This document shows positions 12,419-24,770 of a stretch of DNA of 64,000 nucleotides, piece by piece; position 1 is the first letter of the stretch, and every line of letters starts with the position of its first letter. This stretch comes from Cryptomeria japonica (Eukaryota; Streptophyta; Pinopsida; Cupressales; Cupressaceae): assembly GCF_030272615.1 (NCBI RefSeq), contig NC_081414.1, positions 306,467,164 through 306,531,163 on the forward strand. The letters run 5' to 3'. A program made the translations under genes and the position numbers. A model generated the notes under the pieces. That model was given only the letters and a program-made list of their open reading frames with translations. It had not been told where the DNA came from and did not search any database.

Positions 12419-14454
12419 AACTAACCATCTAACCCCTTTATTGTGTCTTTGAGTGCTTTTGAGTTGATTTGCAGGTCAAAAACCCAAAAATAGGGTAGTG
12501 CAGGGCTTTCTGGAGACTTCTGTGCCTATGTGAGACAACCTACGTCTGTGTCAAGCAACTTGCACCTATGTTGAAGACATTCTGCACCTGTGTCATGACT
12601 TCTATGCCTGTGTCATGACTTCTGCACCTGTGTAAAGTCTAGAACAGAGGTAAAAATGCAGTATTCTACTTGAAAATTGTCTTGTTTTTTGCATTCTGTT
12701 TTCTATGTTTTGGTTTTTGGTACTAATTATCTATGCAGCATCTTGGCATATGCATGGAAAAGATGACAAATCAAACTACTAACATGTTTTATGCAGAATC
12801 GATAGTCAAAGAATAAATCTCTCAAACTTCTAACTTGGGTTTTGCAGGTTGCCTTGGAGAAACAACTAAACTTGATGTTTGTTATTAATGTTTTAGGCAC
12901 TTAGGGATTTCTAATAGGTTGGAATGAACATGTTTTTGCTTTGATTATTGAGTGTGACATTGGAGTAGGAGAGTATGCTCTCATCCTTCTTAGGGTGATC
13001 AGAAATCCAGATCTTCGATTCCATGCTCGTGTCCTTGATTGTTTGTCACCTTTAGAGGGCCTGCCTTCCCGACCACTTTGCTTTTGCAAGAAAGTGATAA
13101 TCATGAGAAGGGAATGACCCAAAGTGAGTACAGCTAGAATACCTTGGCATTCTAACTCACTATAAAAAAATACCTGATGAGCAAAAGCTTTGAAGGAAGG
13201 GTTACGTGGGAATTGCAGTTACTTGGGAAGTGATGACCCTTGAACTCTTTCTCATATCAACATCTAAGTAGGGCCTCTTGGTCTAAATTGTGCTTGCGCG
13301 ACTACATTTTTTTGGTATCTTGATGGGCTTAATGTCTCAATCATGCTTGCGTGACATCAAGGAGTAACGCTTAACATAAATCCTGACTAAACACCTTGTT
13401 TTTAGAGGCCAAAAAACCCTTCTAGTTGCTTGAGAAGGACAAGTTCAGATACTTGGAAGAGATACTAAGTTTTCCATGGGGAGATTTCCATGGGGACTAA
13501 TGCTTGGATGCCCTAAGAAGTGAGTGCCGTGGAGGGGAGCCCGTGGGGTCAAGCATCTATGTATTCTCCTTGAATCCCATAATGAGTCTACCTCTCAAGT
13601 ACCTAATGTCCTTGCCTACCATAAGAAATGTGGGAATGAGCATGATTGTCTTGAGTCTAAGTTGCAATATCTTGTATTCTTTGCTTGTCAAAAGTTGAAT
13701 TGCATCCCATTTCAAAAAGCAAAACAAATTGATCCAACATAAGATTAAACACAAGAGACATTCATCCAACAAAGGTTCAACAACATTCAAAACTCATCTT
13801 CAAACATGGTTGTCAAATATTGTTCAAAATCTTGTCTCAACAAGCATGTCACTTACATTTAGGTTCATCCTAGGTTGCATTTTGCAAAGTTCATTGTCAA
13901 GTACCAAGGTTAGGTTTCACCTAAGTCATACTCCTTTGCATATTAATAAGGGTCATCCATTTGCATATGTCCTCTTGCATTAAAGTCATACCATTGTCAT
14001 ACACTACTTACCCTAGGTCTCTTCATTAAATTTAGGTCATTATCATATCATATTAGGGTTATTTGCATAGTGATTGTCCCTTTGCCATATAGTGCCAAAA
14101 CTAGGTTTTGTCATACTTGAGTAATCCAAATCTTTGATCAACCCTAAGTCATTGTTAGGAAGTCTAGACCTTATCAAACTTTTGTCTTTTTGTCATCCAT
14201 GTCATTTGGTCAAACCTAGCTTAGTATCCAAGCATATTAGGGGAGACTTTGTCATTTTGTCCTTTTGTCACTTAGTCCTTTTGTCCTTTGAGGTCTAGAA
14301 ATCATTCCAATTTCCTAAGGGTCTCTCTTTTAGATTTGCATTCAAAAGTTTGTCAAAATCTTGAAAAACAACCAAAAACATAGATTGCATGCTTGTCTAT
14401 CTAGTTTGCATTTAGTTGCATATCATACATTATCCTTGAAAAATTCCAAAAATA
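12419..14454 (+). mobile_element. H1 long leader
   Basis: Two kilobases between PBS and ORF. It has a cluster of cacctgtgt-like motifs at 12530-12640 and sequence colinear with the H2 leader. No ATG-started ORF is convincingly conserved. Nothing else is recognisable. Confidence 0.6.
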
Positions 14455-17254
14455 TTGCATTTGCATAGTGACATGTCTATTGAAACAAGGTTCCAAGCAC
14501 CAATGATGCAACAAAGTTTGACATATCAACTGACAATGCAATCACAATTCTATCCAACCCAACAACAAAGCAATATCAATCAAACTCTTTATGATGAAAC
14601 AAATCTCCAAATACAAAAACTAGAGGAGAAACTAGCTCAAGAAGAGGAGATATTGGAACAAAGAGTGAAAAACATTGAGAAGAATAGATCACAAATGTCC
14701 AAAATGTTTCAAAAATTGCCAGGTCGAAATCCAAAGATTGAGCCAATTGATGTAAGATCTCTTCTTGAACGATCAGACATACCAGCTCTCCTCTCCCAAA
14801 TAGAGATGATGAAACAATTTCAAGAAAAGAGACAACATCAATTTCAACATTATGTGCCTCCACAACAACAACAAGAAGGTGTTTACTATCAATCAAATTT
14901 TCAACCAACACAACCAATGGTCCAATCTCAACAATATGTCCAACCGACTATCAAGTATCAACAACAAACTCAATGGACAACTTAGTATCAACAACAACAA
15001 CCAAACATTCAAAAACAAAGGTTGCAACACACACCAACCCAAGTTTCAAACATGTCGGAACAATTGAACCAAGTCCAATATCAAAACATGACATCAAACC
15101 AACTCTTTTCCAAACAAGTTCAAATTCCAGATACAACTATGCCAAAACCTTGAAAGAAAGGTGGCTTTATTGCAATGCTCTTAAGGAAATTACCAAGTGA
15201 GTTCTTTGAAGAAGATCAAGATAATACAACTATGTCTAGTAATGCCTCATCCCCCTACAAACAAATTGACTCTCCAGTGGCATCTATCCCTACACCCTTA
15301 GAAGTTTCACAAGAACCTTCCATATTGTCCTTATCAAACAATACATCCAAGGATGAAATTACCCAAGGGCTATCCATAATTGATTGCCAAGATAATCCAA
15401 TTCATGATGCACATCCTTGTCATGTTTCAGAACTACAAGACCCAATGCCACCATGCACTTTATTGCCATTACCTGTTTTAGAGGACCCCATTCAAAGTCC
15501 TTCTTCCTCATGTTCAAGCATTGATTCCTTGCCAGAATCCATCACAAATGTTCAAAATGCATTTCCTTCATGCCAAAACATTGATTCCTTGTCAGAATTC
15601 TCCATGCATATCCAAATTCCAACCTCATGTCAAGAGGATAATTTAGAGCATGAAGAAATGAGTCCTAAAGAAAATCAAGATCAAGATCCTGAAACCTTAT
15701 CATCCCATCCAATTGTTGACCAGGACCCCATATTCCTAGACACTCATGATGATTCCCCTATTCTTGTCCATCCTATCCAAAGTCCTATTGACACTCCATT
15801 CCCTGGGCAAGATCAAGATATCCCAGTCCATCAAATCCCAAACGATCCCCTTCCATTTCATGAAAACAATGTCCTTTCAAATCCCATTGACATTCCACTT
15901 CCTAAGAAAGATCAAGATATCCCTCCCATCCTTTCCAATGATCCCATTGAAAGTCAAGAGAAAAGCAACTTTAAAGAGGATTCCAATGATCTTCCTCCTT
16001 GTCAAGATCAAACTATTCCTTTAAATCCTCCACAAGATCCGTTTGTTCCTCCATCTCCTTGTCTTAATCCAGCATATCCACTCCAGGATCATATTTCTTG
16101 TGATGATCCCATTATTCCTCCCATTCCATCTCTTGAAGAGCCTATCATTGAACCATGTCCACTACACAATCCTAGTCCTCCTCATGATCCTAATCCCACT
16201 CATGATTCTAATGTGTCAGTGCAAGATGTTCATGAACCCTCGACATGCATAATAGGTTCTTCCACTTTGGTCCAATCCGATCCATTTCAAGATCTCATTA
16301 TTTCTCTCATATCATATCCACCTCATAATGGACTCGTGTCTTCTTCCCAAAGCAAAGAGTATCCTACAAGTCAAGATATTCATAAAGGCAAAGGAGTAGA
16401 TCTCCATAAGCAAGAATCTCTCCATATCAAAGAAGATCTTAAGGGTCATGTCTACACTACTCACTCTCAAGACGTTGGTATCCCTCCATCAAAATCAAAA
16501 CATACACCTTCCCCATCATACCTTCCATCCATCTTAGGTCCTTATATCCCTTCATCCTCTATGCAAGGTCAGAAAAAGGCACACATCCTTGAGTAAATTT
16601 CATCAATCCAAAAGAAGTCCATTTCATTCATATCCATCCATACATTCCTTTCCTCCTCCAAGCAATTTGAATTCCAAGTATAAAAGTCACAAGTCTAGAA
16701 ATCGACATGTATTCAAGGATCAACATGTCCAATATAATCGACATGTCAAAACAAAGAACAATATGATCTATAAAGAAAAAGAAAAATCCAAAAGGCCACA
16801 AAGGCCCACTGAGCAAAATAAAGCAAAGTCAAAATATATATGGGTTCCTAAATCCCTTGTGCAAGCAATGCACTCCAAGGAACCACAAAAGCATGAAAAA
16901 TCAACATCCATGTGGATCCCTAAGTGGCTCCTTGAAGCACAAAAGCCTAAAGAAACATCCAACTTGGCATCCAAAATTTCTATTCCTCCATCCAAACCTC
17001 TCAAATTTGTTCCTCCATCACATCCTTCTTCCATTTTGGGCCCTTATGTCCCAAAATCCATAGCCTTTCCTTCGTCAAAATCTCAATATCCAAAATACAT
17101 CTTTCCTCCATCAGTCCATCACCCCTCAAGGTGTGTGCCAATGTCGATCTTGCCTTCATTTCCATCCGCTCAAGCCCAATTCTTCCAATACCCTATCCAG
17201 TATCCAATGCATATTTTTCATCCTTCGATCCCTTCGGTCCAATCCTTTGCATAA
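14455..17254 (+). pseudogene. Family H Pro/Gln/Ser-rich ORF (H1 copy)
   Basis: Homologue of the H2 ORF, broken by TAG at 14983-14985, TGA at 15151-15153 and a one-base gain in the A-run near 16572 that shifts the frame. The order of regions is the same: MHLHSDM start, coiled coil (about residues 50-80), Gln-rich segment, Pro/Asp/Ser-rich middle with repeated PSPPHDPNP-type stretches, and basic end with IWVPKSLV and ILGPYVPKS. The two copies break at different places, so their ancestor was one continuous frame of about 925 codons. Function is unknown. It occupies the gag position. Confidence 0.75.
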
Positions 17255-19330
17255 ATCCTTGCCTTAATTTCATCTCATTTTCCATGTCCTTATCCTACCA
17301 ACGTCTTTGAGCATACTTTTAACGGTCATGGTCCATTTTTTTCAAGGCTACTATCTAATCAAAAAGATGCTTGAGTCCTTCTTCCATCCCCTATCACGTG
17401 TCCATCTTCTATTGAAAAAGTCAAAATACAAAAAAAGCAAAAAAAAAAAAAATTGAAAAAAAAAGAAGAAAAAAAAGAAAGAAAAAAGTAAAGCAAAAAT
17501 AATTCGTCCACTGGTGAAAACCTGGCAAACAAGCACCTTGGGCACGTACCGTGATGAAAACCTGGCAAACAAGCGTCATGTGTAATTTATGAACTTCTTG
17601 CACACCACACTTGGGGGAAGGTTTCCTCTTTCATATCCTATTGCCCTTTGTTATCCTATCGAACCCCTGTCATTACCCTTCATATCCTATTGTTCCTCAT
17701 ATCCATTTCTTCTTTCCACCGTTGATCTTGACAAGGCTGAGGATCATCATGAGCTTCAGGCATCTTATTTGTAGCTTTTAGTCTATCATAGCTTTCGGTC
17801 TTTATCCACTTGCTTATTATAACTTTTCATCCATATTCCCTAGCTTCTGCCACTATCCCTTAGCCTATCCCGACCTTCAGTCCATATCCCTTATCCATTC
17901 TTGGTCTTGCTTATCCTATCCATATCTTATCACTATCCATACACTCTTTTTCATTCCTTGATCTTGATCTAACATAAGGATGCAAAATTTAAACATAGTT
18001 TGAAAAACCTCTTGACATGTCCCTCATGCCATGTCACTGCTTTACATTGTCATATCTAGTCTCTTGTCCCATCACGTAATAGCCCTTGGAAATTGCATTT
18101 GTATTGTCTCCATAATAAAAGGCCTTTGTCTTCCCTCTATCCACCATCATTTCAGCAAGCCTATTTATTCACCTATCATATTCCTTGCCTTGCTAGACAC
18201 TGGGGGCAAAATCATAAAAATTGAAAAATGTCCTGAAAAGATCATAAAAATTTAAAAATGTCCTGAAAAAAGATCATAAAAATTTAAAAATGTCTTGAAA
18301 AAATCTCAAAAAAATTTAAAAATGTCCTGAAAAAAGATCATAAAAATTTAAAAATGTCCTGAAAAAAGATCATAAAAATTTAAAAATGTCCTGAAAAAAG
18401 ATCATAAAAATTTAAAAATGTCATGAAAAAAGATCATAAAAATTTAAAAATGTCCTGAAAAAATCTCAAAAAAATTTAAAAATGTCCTGAAAAAAGATCA
18501 TAAAAATTTAAAAATGTCCTGAAAAAAGATCATAAAAATTTAAAAATGTCCTGAAAAAAGATCATAAAAATTGAATAATGTCTTTAAAAAATCTCTAAAA
18601 AAGTCAAATAAAGTCCTGAAAAAAATGAACAAAAACATTTCAAAACATCAAAATTCAAAAACACGCATTTTGCAATAAATATCCTCTTGATGCATAAGAC
18701 AGATCCCTGAGGATTAAACTCGTGCTTTAATGAAATTGCGCTTAAACAGATGAACTTCTTTTTCAATCAAACCAGACCTTCAAACTGATCCGAATTGTCA
18801 TATCAAACAACCTCAACATCGTTCATCCTTGGCACACTATCATGGGTCTTATACAGGGTGTGGTATACTCGAAACCAGACTGTGTCCTATCTTAGACGGG
18901 GTACCACATGTCCTGAAACCAGACAGCATGATCGTCCTATCAGCACTTTCAACTTTTGACAATGAAGATCAAGATGTTTGTTTGATTTGTTGGAATTTGT
19001 GCATCTTATCTTTTTATTCATTTATCTTTGGCTTCAATAATGTTCATATGTTGCTCGATGATGTCACTAGGTGATTTAGAGTGACCGGGATGGTTCATGG
19101 TCCTTTTTTTCTGTTGTGATTGTTGTTTGTCTATGATGTGTCTGTCTTTTGCAAAAAAGGGTTGCATTTCAGCTCTGGCCTTCAATGCCATGATGCTACG
19201 CATCCATTTTTCTACATAAAAATAAAGGTTCTCACCTACAAAGTGCATTACTGAAAGCAAGTTTTTCTTCGTCTCTAATTGTCCTCTGTCTCATTTTCTT
19301 CTTACTAACATTTCTTCCATCCATTCGGAT
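17255..19330 (+). mobile_element. H1 non-coding region shared with H2
   Basis: No domain is found. It contains a purine run (17435-17490), the minisatellite, and blocks matching H2 3590-5580 in reverse. The match to H2 ends near 19330, where the extra segment carrying the antisense gene begins. Confidence 0.6.
18200..18620. repeat. 32-bp minisatellite in H1, about 13 copies
   Basis: Unit built as gatcat, A-run, ttt, A-run, tgtcctg, A-run; exact spacing is 32 bp in the regular part (18361-18393). Some units carry tctcaaa in place of gatcata. The homologous H2 array has about five units, so it expanded in H1 or contracted in H2. Confidence 0.9.
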
Positions 19331-20102
19331 AGTCAGTTCGGTCTAGTGCTCCAATTTCCCCAAACATATGTTGCATCCTGCATCCATTTGGTTAGTACAT
19401 TTGCATTACATCGAGCATCATATCAGGCATCTTATCCATTTCATATTATTAATGCACCAAAAACACATAAAAATAAAATAAAAAAAATATTCATACATGT
19501 TCCACAATAATACATCAACAGTACATAAGTAATCCATACATGGAAAATCACATAATTCATAACACATTGCATCCCATCATATCGATGCATATCATATCAT
19601 ATGTCAAAATAATATCAGAGTACAAAATTGGACTGTCTGTCCTAAGTATGGCCCATAGGCTGACTACAAAATGTCAAACTATATAATGTCCACTGTCTGT
19701 CGTAAGGAGCATGTGCCTCTATCACTGGGTGCTCCCTCTGTCCTCCTCATCCCTACCATGTCTCGTGGATGATGTCCCTCCTAGTCTTGGCTGTGGTGGT
19801 CTCATAGGTCCACTCACCCCCATGCTGCTCAATGACCTTCGAGAGTGTGCCCTACTCTTTGTCCTTGATCATGCCCGATATGAAGGTGCTCTTTGCTCTG
19901 GTGGAACTGCACTCTCATATAGTGTCCTCCAATGGCATATCTCCTCTCCCATCTCTACCAGCATCTATGCCATCTCGTGTGCACTGGCATCCTGAATCGA
20001 CCCAATATACTCAGTGACTCTCTGTTCCTCTCGTTGTGCCTGAGCAATTGTTGTATCTTGAGCTGCTATGAGTCTAGCTATCTCCGCTCTGAACTGATCC
20101 TA
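19331..20102. other. Start of H1-specific segment, no gene seen
   Basis: AT-rich at first (19440-19620), then CT-rich on the plus strand, passing into the antisense mobile-domain gene. The minus strand here would be that gene's 3' end and downstream region. No ORF supported. Confidence 0.5.
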
Positions 20103-21536
20103 CTATCTCTCTAAAGTCACAATGTGATCCTGTTGACTTGCTATGGTAGCCCTGCACATCTCCATCTCCTCTGTCCTAGCTGTCTCCGGCTCTATGGGTA
20201 TGTCCTGCAATGCATCATGCTCGCCTAAATCTGGCTCATCCTCATCATCCCCCTCATCCTCATCTCCATCCTCATCATCTCCATCATCCTCATCCCCGCC
20301 CTCATCCTCCTCATCCTGATCATCTCCCTCCTCCTCTCCTGTGAGTGGGAAGTCCTCCTGTCGCCTCGGTACTGGAATATCCGGATCTGTCAATGGCACT
20401 AGCCGTCGTCGTGCAAACCACCTCTCATACTCCTCTGTCATCCTGGCATCCACCATATCTAATTCCCAATCCCGCTGTCTCTGCTGTAGCTATGAAAAGT
20501 TAGTATATGCTATGTGTGGCTGAATCATACTCCCCCACTGACTTGTCTCTCTGTGAGATCGGGCAAAGTGTGCAGTCCTCCTAGGTACATCCTACCTCTC
20601 TCCAAACTATCATCTGACTCTCTCTGGTAGGTACATCTCAATTACTCTCTGGCGATTCACTGGTCACCCAATCAGGTACCTCTCCTATCTACAATATGGT
20701 AACTCCTCACTATCATCTGACCATCCAGGGCAATCATGATATGGCCTCCATATGAACTCTCTTAGTCGATCTAGCTCATGTCACCAATATAGTATGTATC
20801 CAAACGGACCCTGTCTCAGTGCTCCACCATAGCAATACACATATGGTCGATGTGGTACTACCTGTCTATCTATAATTAGTCGACATATGGCTATGTGCTC
20901 AAATTCCCATACCTGTAGCAATGTGACTCCATAGCTCAATGTCTGAACTCCCTGATACGCTATTTGATGCAGTTGAAAATAGAGCATAGCCAGTACACAT
21001 GGTCCCCATGCGTATACTATCCCCTCTGTCACCATCCGCTCTATCACTCTTCCCCATCTAATAGGGAATCCATGTCCTTGTCTGTCTCCTGCTAGTAGAC
21101 ATGCTATCACCATAGCTATCACCACATATCGTCAATCATACTCTGATGCCATAGTCTCCCAGCCAATCTCCCTCTCGACGATATCCAGATCATCTACGTC
21201 ACACTCAAACAATCTGCACAATGCATCTCTCCCTATCACTGGGTCATACTCTATCATCTCTCCATGAATCAGAATGCGGAGGATACGCCATACATCCTCC
21301 AGTGTCACCGTCGCCTCTCCAGTCGCCAAATGGAATGAGGAATTCTCTGAATGCCATCGCTCTGGCAATGCGGTAAGTAGTCCTGTGTTTGCCCTAATCT
21401 CGGGCATGAATGTGACATAGTATATCCCAAGTCCTGCTAAGGTATCTCTCTCTGTGCTCCTGAGTCTGTGTCGTAGCATGAAGCAGTCAGGTCGATTCTC
21501 CCGTGTGATCAATGGATACTGTCGACTCTGCATCAC
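20103..21536 (-). pseudogene. Antisense plant mobile domain (PMD) pseudogene inside H1
   Basis: One minus-strand frame of 478 codons without frameshift, but with at least eight internal stops, all TGA or TAG. Residues about 48-95 contain LPERWHSENSSFHL and GEATVTLEDVWRIL, the typical PMD pattern of an aromatic/His block before a 'T-L-x-D-V' block. Further on come WGRVIERM, an IWRPY stretch and PERV preceding FG, as in the C-terminal half of the domain. The tail is Glu/Asp-rich with a short coiled coil. PMD occurs in the MAIN/MAIL family and in several transposon types (established knowledge). H2 lacks the whole segment. Antisense extra ORFs near the 3' LTR are known in Tat-lineage gypsy elements, some with PMD similarity as I recall, which would fit. 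Confidence 0.75.
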
Positions 21537-22338
21537 AATTGGGGCACATTTTGTTAGTTTTAGGGTTTGCTCCTATGGGTTGCATTTCCTCATTTTCATG
21601 TCCAATTAGGGTGTTTTTCATCTAATCTAACCTATCTTACCCTTATCCCCTTTTTCTGGATCATTTGCATGTCATTTTAACCAAAATTAGGGTTTGCATT
21701 GCACAATTGCACCTGTGTCAAGGAACCTGCACCTGTGTCAGGTAACCTGCACTTGTGTCTCCCTACACAAGTGCAAAAGACCCTACACAAGTGCAGGATT
21801 TGCCCTACACAAGCGTAGGAGTCCTTTTCTGCATCCCTTGTGGGCCCCGCAATGTCCCGAAAGCACTCAAATTTCATGAAATTGAAAACATGGGTTTTTG
21901 ACATCCATACCGCTGCTCCTGCGTCGTCTGGTCATCTGTAAGTACATACACGTTCCTTGAGGTGATCCGCCATTGGAATGTTCGCCATCTATCTGCAAAT
22001 GTCCTTGTCCAGAGCAACAAATCCTCCTCTTTGTCTAGTGCAAATAAGCTCTTTTCACCTCTCTTGGTCTCATTTATAGATCTTCGTCAGTGCATAGATG
22101 GACATGCACCCTCTCCATCTTATGTTGGTTGTGGTCTTTTGCATCTTCAATTGCTTGTCCTTCATGCATCCGATCTCTGATTGTCAGTCTGTTCAATCCT
22201 ATCATTTTTATCGATCAATTGGCCTCTTTTCTGCATGTTTCCGGCCAATTCCTTGAGGGGGCACGCATATGTCATTATCATTGTCAGGGGCATTTTCATT
22301 ACTGTTCTTTGAAACAACGCTTAAAATCACATTGTCTC
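21537..22338 (+). mobile_element. H1 region between PMD pseudogene and polypurine tract
   Basis: Non-coding. It includes the cacctgtgt/acacaagtgc inverted cluster at 21700-21820. From about 22120 it matches sequence seen in H2 (near 3545-3590) and in the remnants at 26095-26187 and 27237-27355. The extra segment of H1 therefore ends around 22120. Confidence 0.6.
21700..21820. repeat. Inverted cluster of cacctgtgt motifs
   Basis: Three direct copies (gcacctgtgt, gcacctgtgt, gcacttgtgt) are followed by three inverted copies (acacaagtgc, acacaagtgc, acacaagcgt). RNA from this stretch could fold into a stem. Related clusters are at 12530-12640 and 10220-10350. Confidence 0.75.
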
Positions 22339-22352
22339 AAAGAGGGGCAAAA
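22339..22352 (+). promoter_or_regulatory. H1 polypurine tract
   Basis: aaagaggggcaaaa directly before the 3' LTR. The reverse complement recurs beside the LTR starts at 26094 and 27236, so this is a conserved family feature and the likely plus-strand primer. Confidence 0.85.
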
Positions 22353-23808
22353 TGTAGACACCTAAAAATGGTCAACACTTGTGGAATCATGCTTTAACAT
22401 TTGCGCATTGCCTCATTTTAGGTTTTTGCGTCGCATTAACATTTCTCCTATGTCACGCACTTGGTCTTTGTCATTTGTGAACATTGAGTCCTTCTTCTAC
22501 ATTCTTCCTTCATCTCGCCTTTGAATTTGGTCTTGTCGACAACAATCTCCAGTCATGATCGATCTTCTCCTATTGCATCCATGTGCATGCTCATTTGTCA
22601 TTATTTTGGACATCGTCAATCCTAATTAGGGTTTTGTCCTCCTGTCAATCTTGCGATCGATTTGTCATCGATCATTTTCCTCTTATCAATCTTGTCATCT
22701 GGCGATCAATTTATCATCAATTCTTATCATTTTCAATCTTGTCATTTTGCGATCAATTTGCCATCGATCGTTGTCTGTCTCAATTGTGTCAATTTGGATC
22801 AATTTGTCATTGTTCCTCATCAATTGGCGAATTTATCAATCAAATCATTTATCACATTGGTCATTTATCAATTTAAAATCATGATCGACATCAATTATCT
22901 TCAATCAAGACCTAATTGTCATTCTCGCATTGGTAATTCATCTTCTAGGGTTTTGTGATTTCATCATTTAACCTGGTTTGTCATTTCCTCCTTTAGGATT
23001 AATAAATTATTTATTTATCCTAAGTTTTCTTGTCACAATTAAATGTTCATTTAATTGGCTAATTATTCCTCTTTGTGAATTAATTAATAAATGACAAATT
23101 ATTAATTAATTCACTTAATTTCCTAATTTTCATCAATTTCATCTTTTTCCTAATTTCTTAAATTCCTCATTTTCTAATTTCCTAATTTCTTAAATTCCTA
23201 ATTTCAATTTTCCTCCTATTTCTCTCCTAAATTCATGGAAATGACATAGAAATTTGTCATAATTTGTCATAATTGACAATCAATCAATCCTTGACATAGA
23301 AGTTTGTCATAATTTGTCATAAATTATCAATCAACAAATTTTGCATAGAAAGTGCATAATTTGTCATAATTTGTCATATTGATTTGCAATTTCCATTTGA
23401 ATTGAATCATGCTAATCTTGTCTTTTTCTCCAATTTCTCTATAAATTGGATGAATTTCTTCAATCAAATCCCTTGATTCTTGACCCCTAATCAGATTATC
23501 GAATTTCTAGTTAATCACGCTTCAAGTATTCTTGAGCAATATCTTATTTACTTGCTTTCATATCATGATCATGCACTAGTAGGTGAGATCCACAACAAAA
23601 CTATTTGGAGAAGAAAGAAGGACAATGGAGCCACATGAAGGAGCATTCAAATCATACCTTTGGTTTGCTTAATTTCTAGTTTTGAATGTTTTTATTTCAT
23701 GTCTCTATTGAGTGTTGTTTAGGATAGATCATTGCATTTGAGCTTTCGTGATTGAGCTAATGGTTAGTTTTGACTTGTTTGTGATGATTTCCTATTTCCT
23801 AACGTACA
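22353..23808 (+). repeat. H1 3' LTR
   Basis: 1456 bp, TGTAGACACC to AACGTACA, followed by the TSD atgac. It is nearly identical to the 5' LTR. Confidence 0.92.
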
Positions 23809-23813
23809 ATGAC

Positions 23814-24770
23814 AAATTGCTATGCAAGGATTTATGACAAGAATTTGAAATAGAAATAGACATTTAGGAATTTAGGAGAAATTAGAAAATTAGGTTAGAA
23901 ATGATGACTTGGAAATTAGGAAATTGATGAAAATTAGGTAAATTAATTAATAATTTCTCATTCATTAATTAATTTACAAAAATATGAGGAATTAATTAGC
24001 CAATTAAATAAACATTTAATTGTGACAAGAAGACTTAGGATAAATAAATAAATCATTTATCCTAAAGAGAAAATGGAGAGAAAATGACAAACAAGGTTAA
24101 ATGAATAAATCATGAAACCCTAGAAGATAAATTTGAAATGCAAGGATGACAATCAGGTCTTGATGTAAGATTGATTTGATGTCGATTTGATCATGATTTT
24201 GAATTGATAAATAATTCATACTGATAAGAGATTTGATAAATGCGGCAATTAATGAGGAACAATGACTAATTGATCCAAATTGACATGATTGAGAAGGACG
24301 ATGATCAATGACAAATTGATCACAAGATGACAAGAATGACAATGATTGATGACAAAATAGATTGCAAAATGACAAGATTGAAAATGACCATGATCGATGA
24401 CAAATCGATCACAAGACAACAAGATTGAAAATGACAACGATTGATGACAAATCGATCGGAAAATGACAAGATTGATAAGAGGACAATGATCGATGACAAA
24501 TCGATCGCAAAGTGACAAGATTGATAAGAGGACAAAACCCTAATTAGTATTGACAATGTCCAAAATGATAACAAATGAGCACGCACATTGATGCAGCAGG
24601 ATAAGATCGACCAAAATCATGATTGAAGATTGTTATCGACAAGACCAAATTCGAAAGCAAGACAAATGAAGAATGTAGAAGGACTCGATGCTCCCAAATG
24701 ATAAAGACCAAGTACGCAACATAGAAGAAATTTTAATGCGACACAAAAACCTAAAATAAGGCAATGCACC
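23814..24770 (-). repeat. H2 5' LTR, middle segment
   Basis: Continuation of the LTR interrupted at 10939. It contains imperfect repeats of about 43 bp with gatcgatgacaaat cores (24290-24530) and the gaccctaatta-type stretch. It ends in gcacc at the H3 insertion site. Confidence 0.8.

Larger units (their letters stand above)
10940..23808 (+). mobile_element. Element H1, complete family H LTR retrotransposon
   Basis: The element is 12.9 kb, has both LTRs at 1456 bp each, and is flanked by the TSD atgac (10935-10939, 23809-23813). It sits in H2's 5' LTR. In order it has LTR, PBS, 2-kb leader, broken Pro/Gln/Ser-rich ORF, non-coding region with a 32-bp minisatellite, antisense plant-mobile-domain pseudogene, polypurine tract and LTR. 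By eye the two LTRs differ at roughly two dozen positions, so the insertion is fairly recent. No pol is visible, so it is non-autonomous. Superfamily is not shown directly. Long LTRs, a long leader and an antisense extra ORF before the 3' LTR recall the Tat lineage of Ty3/gypsy (inference). Confidence 0.9.

Noticed and set aside
18200-18620. CRISPR-like regular repeats
   Set aside because: Contiguous 32-bp tandem units without unique spacers, inside a plant retrotransposon.
19711-20017. Plus-strand ORFs opposite the PMD pseudogene
   Set aside because: Shadow frames in a CT-rich strand; the minus strand gives the domain match.
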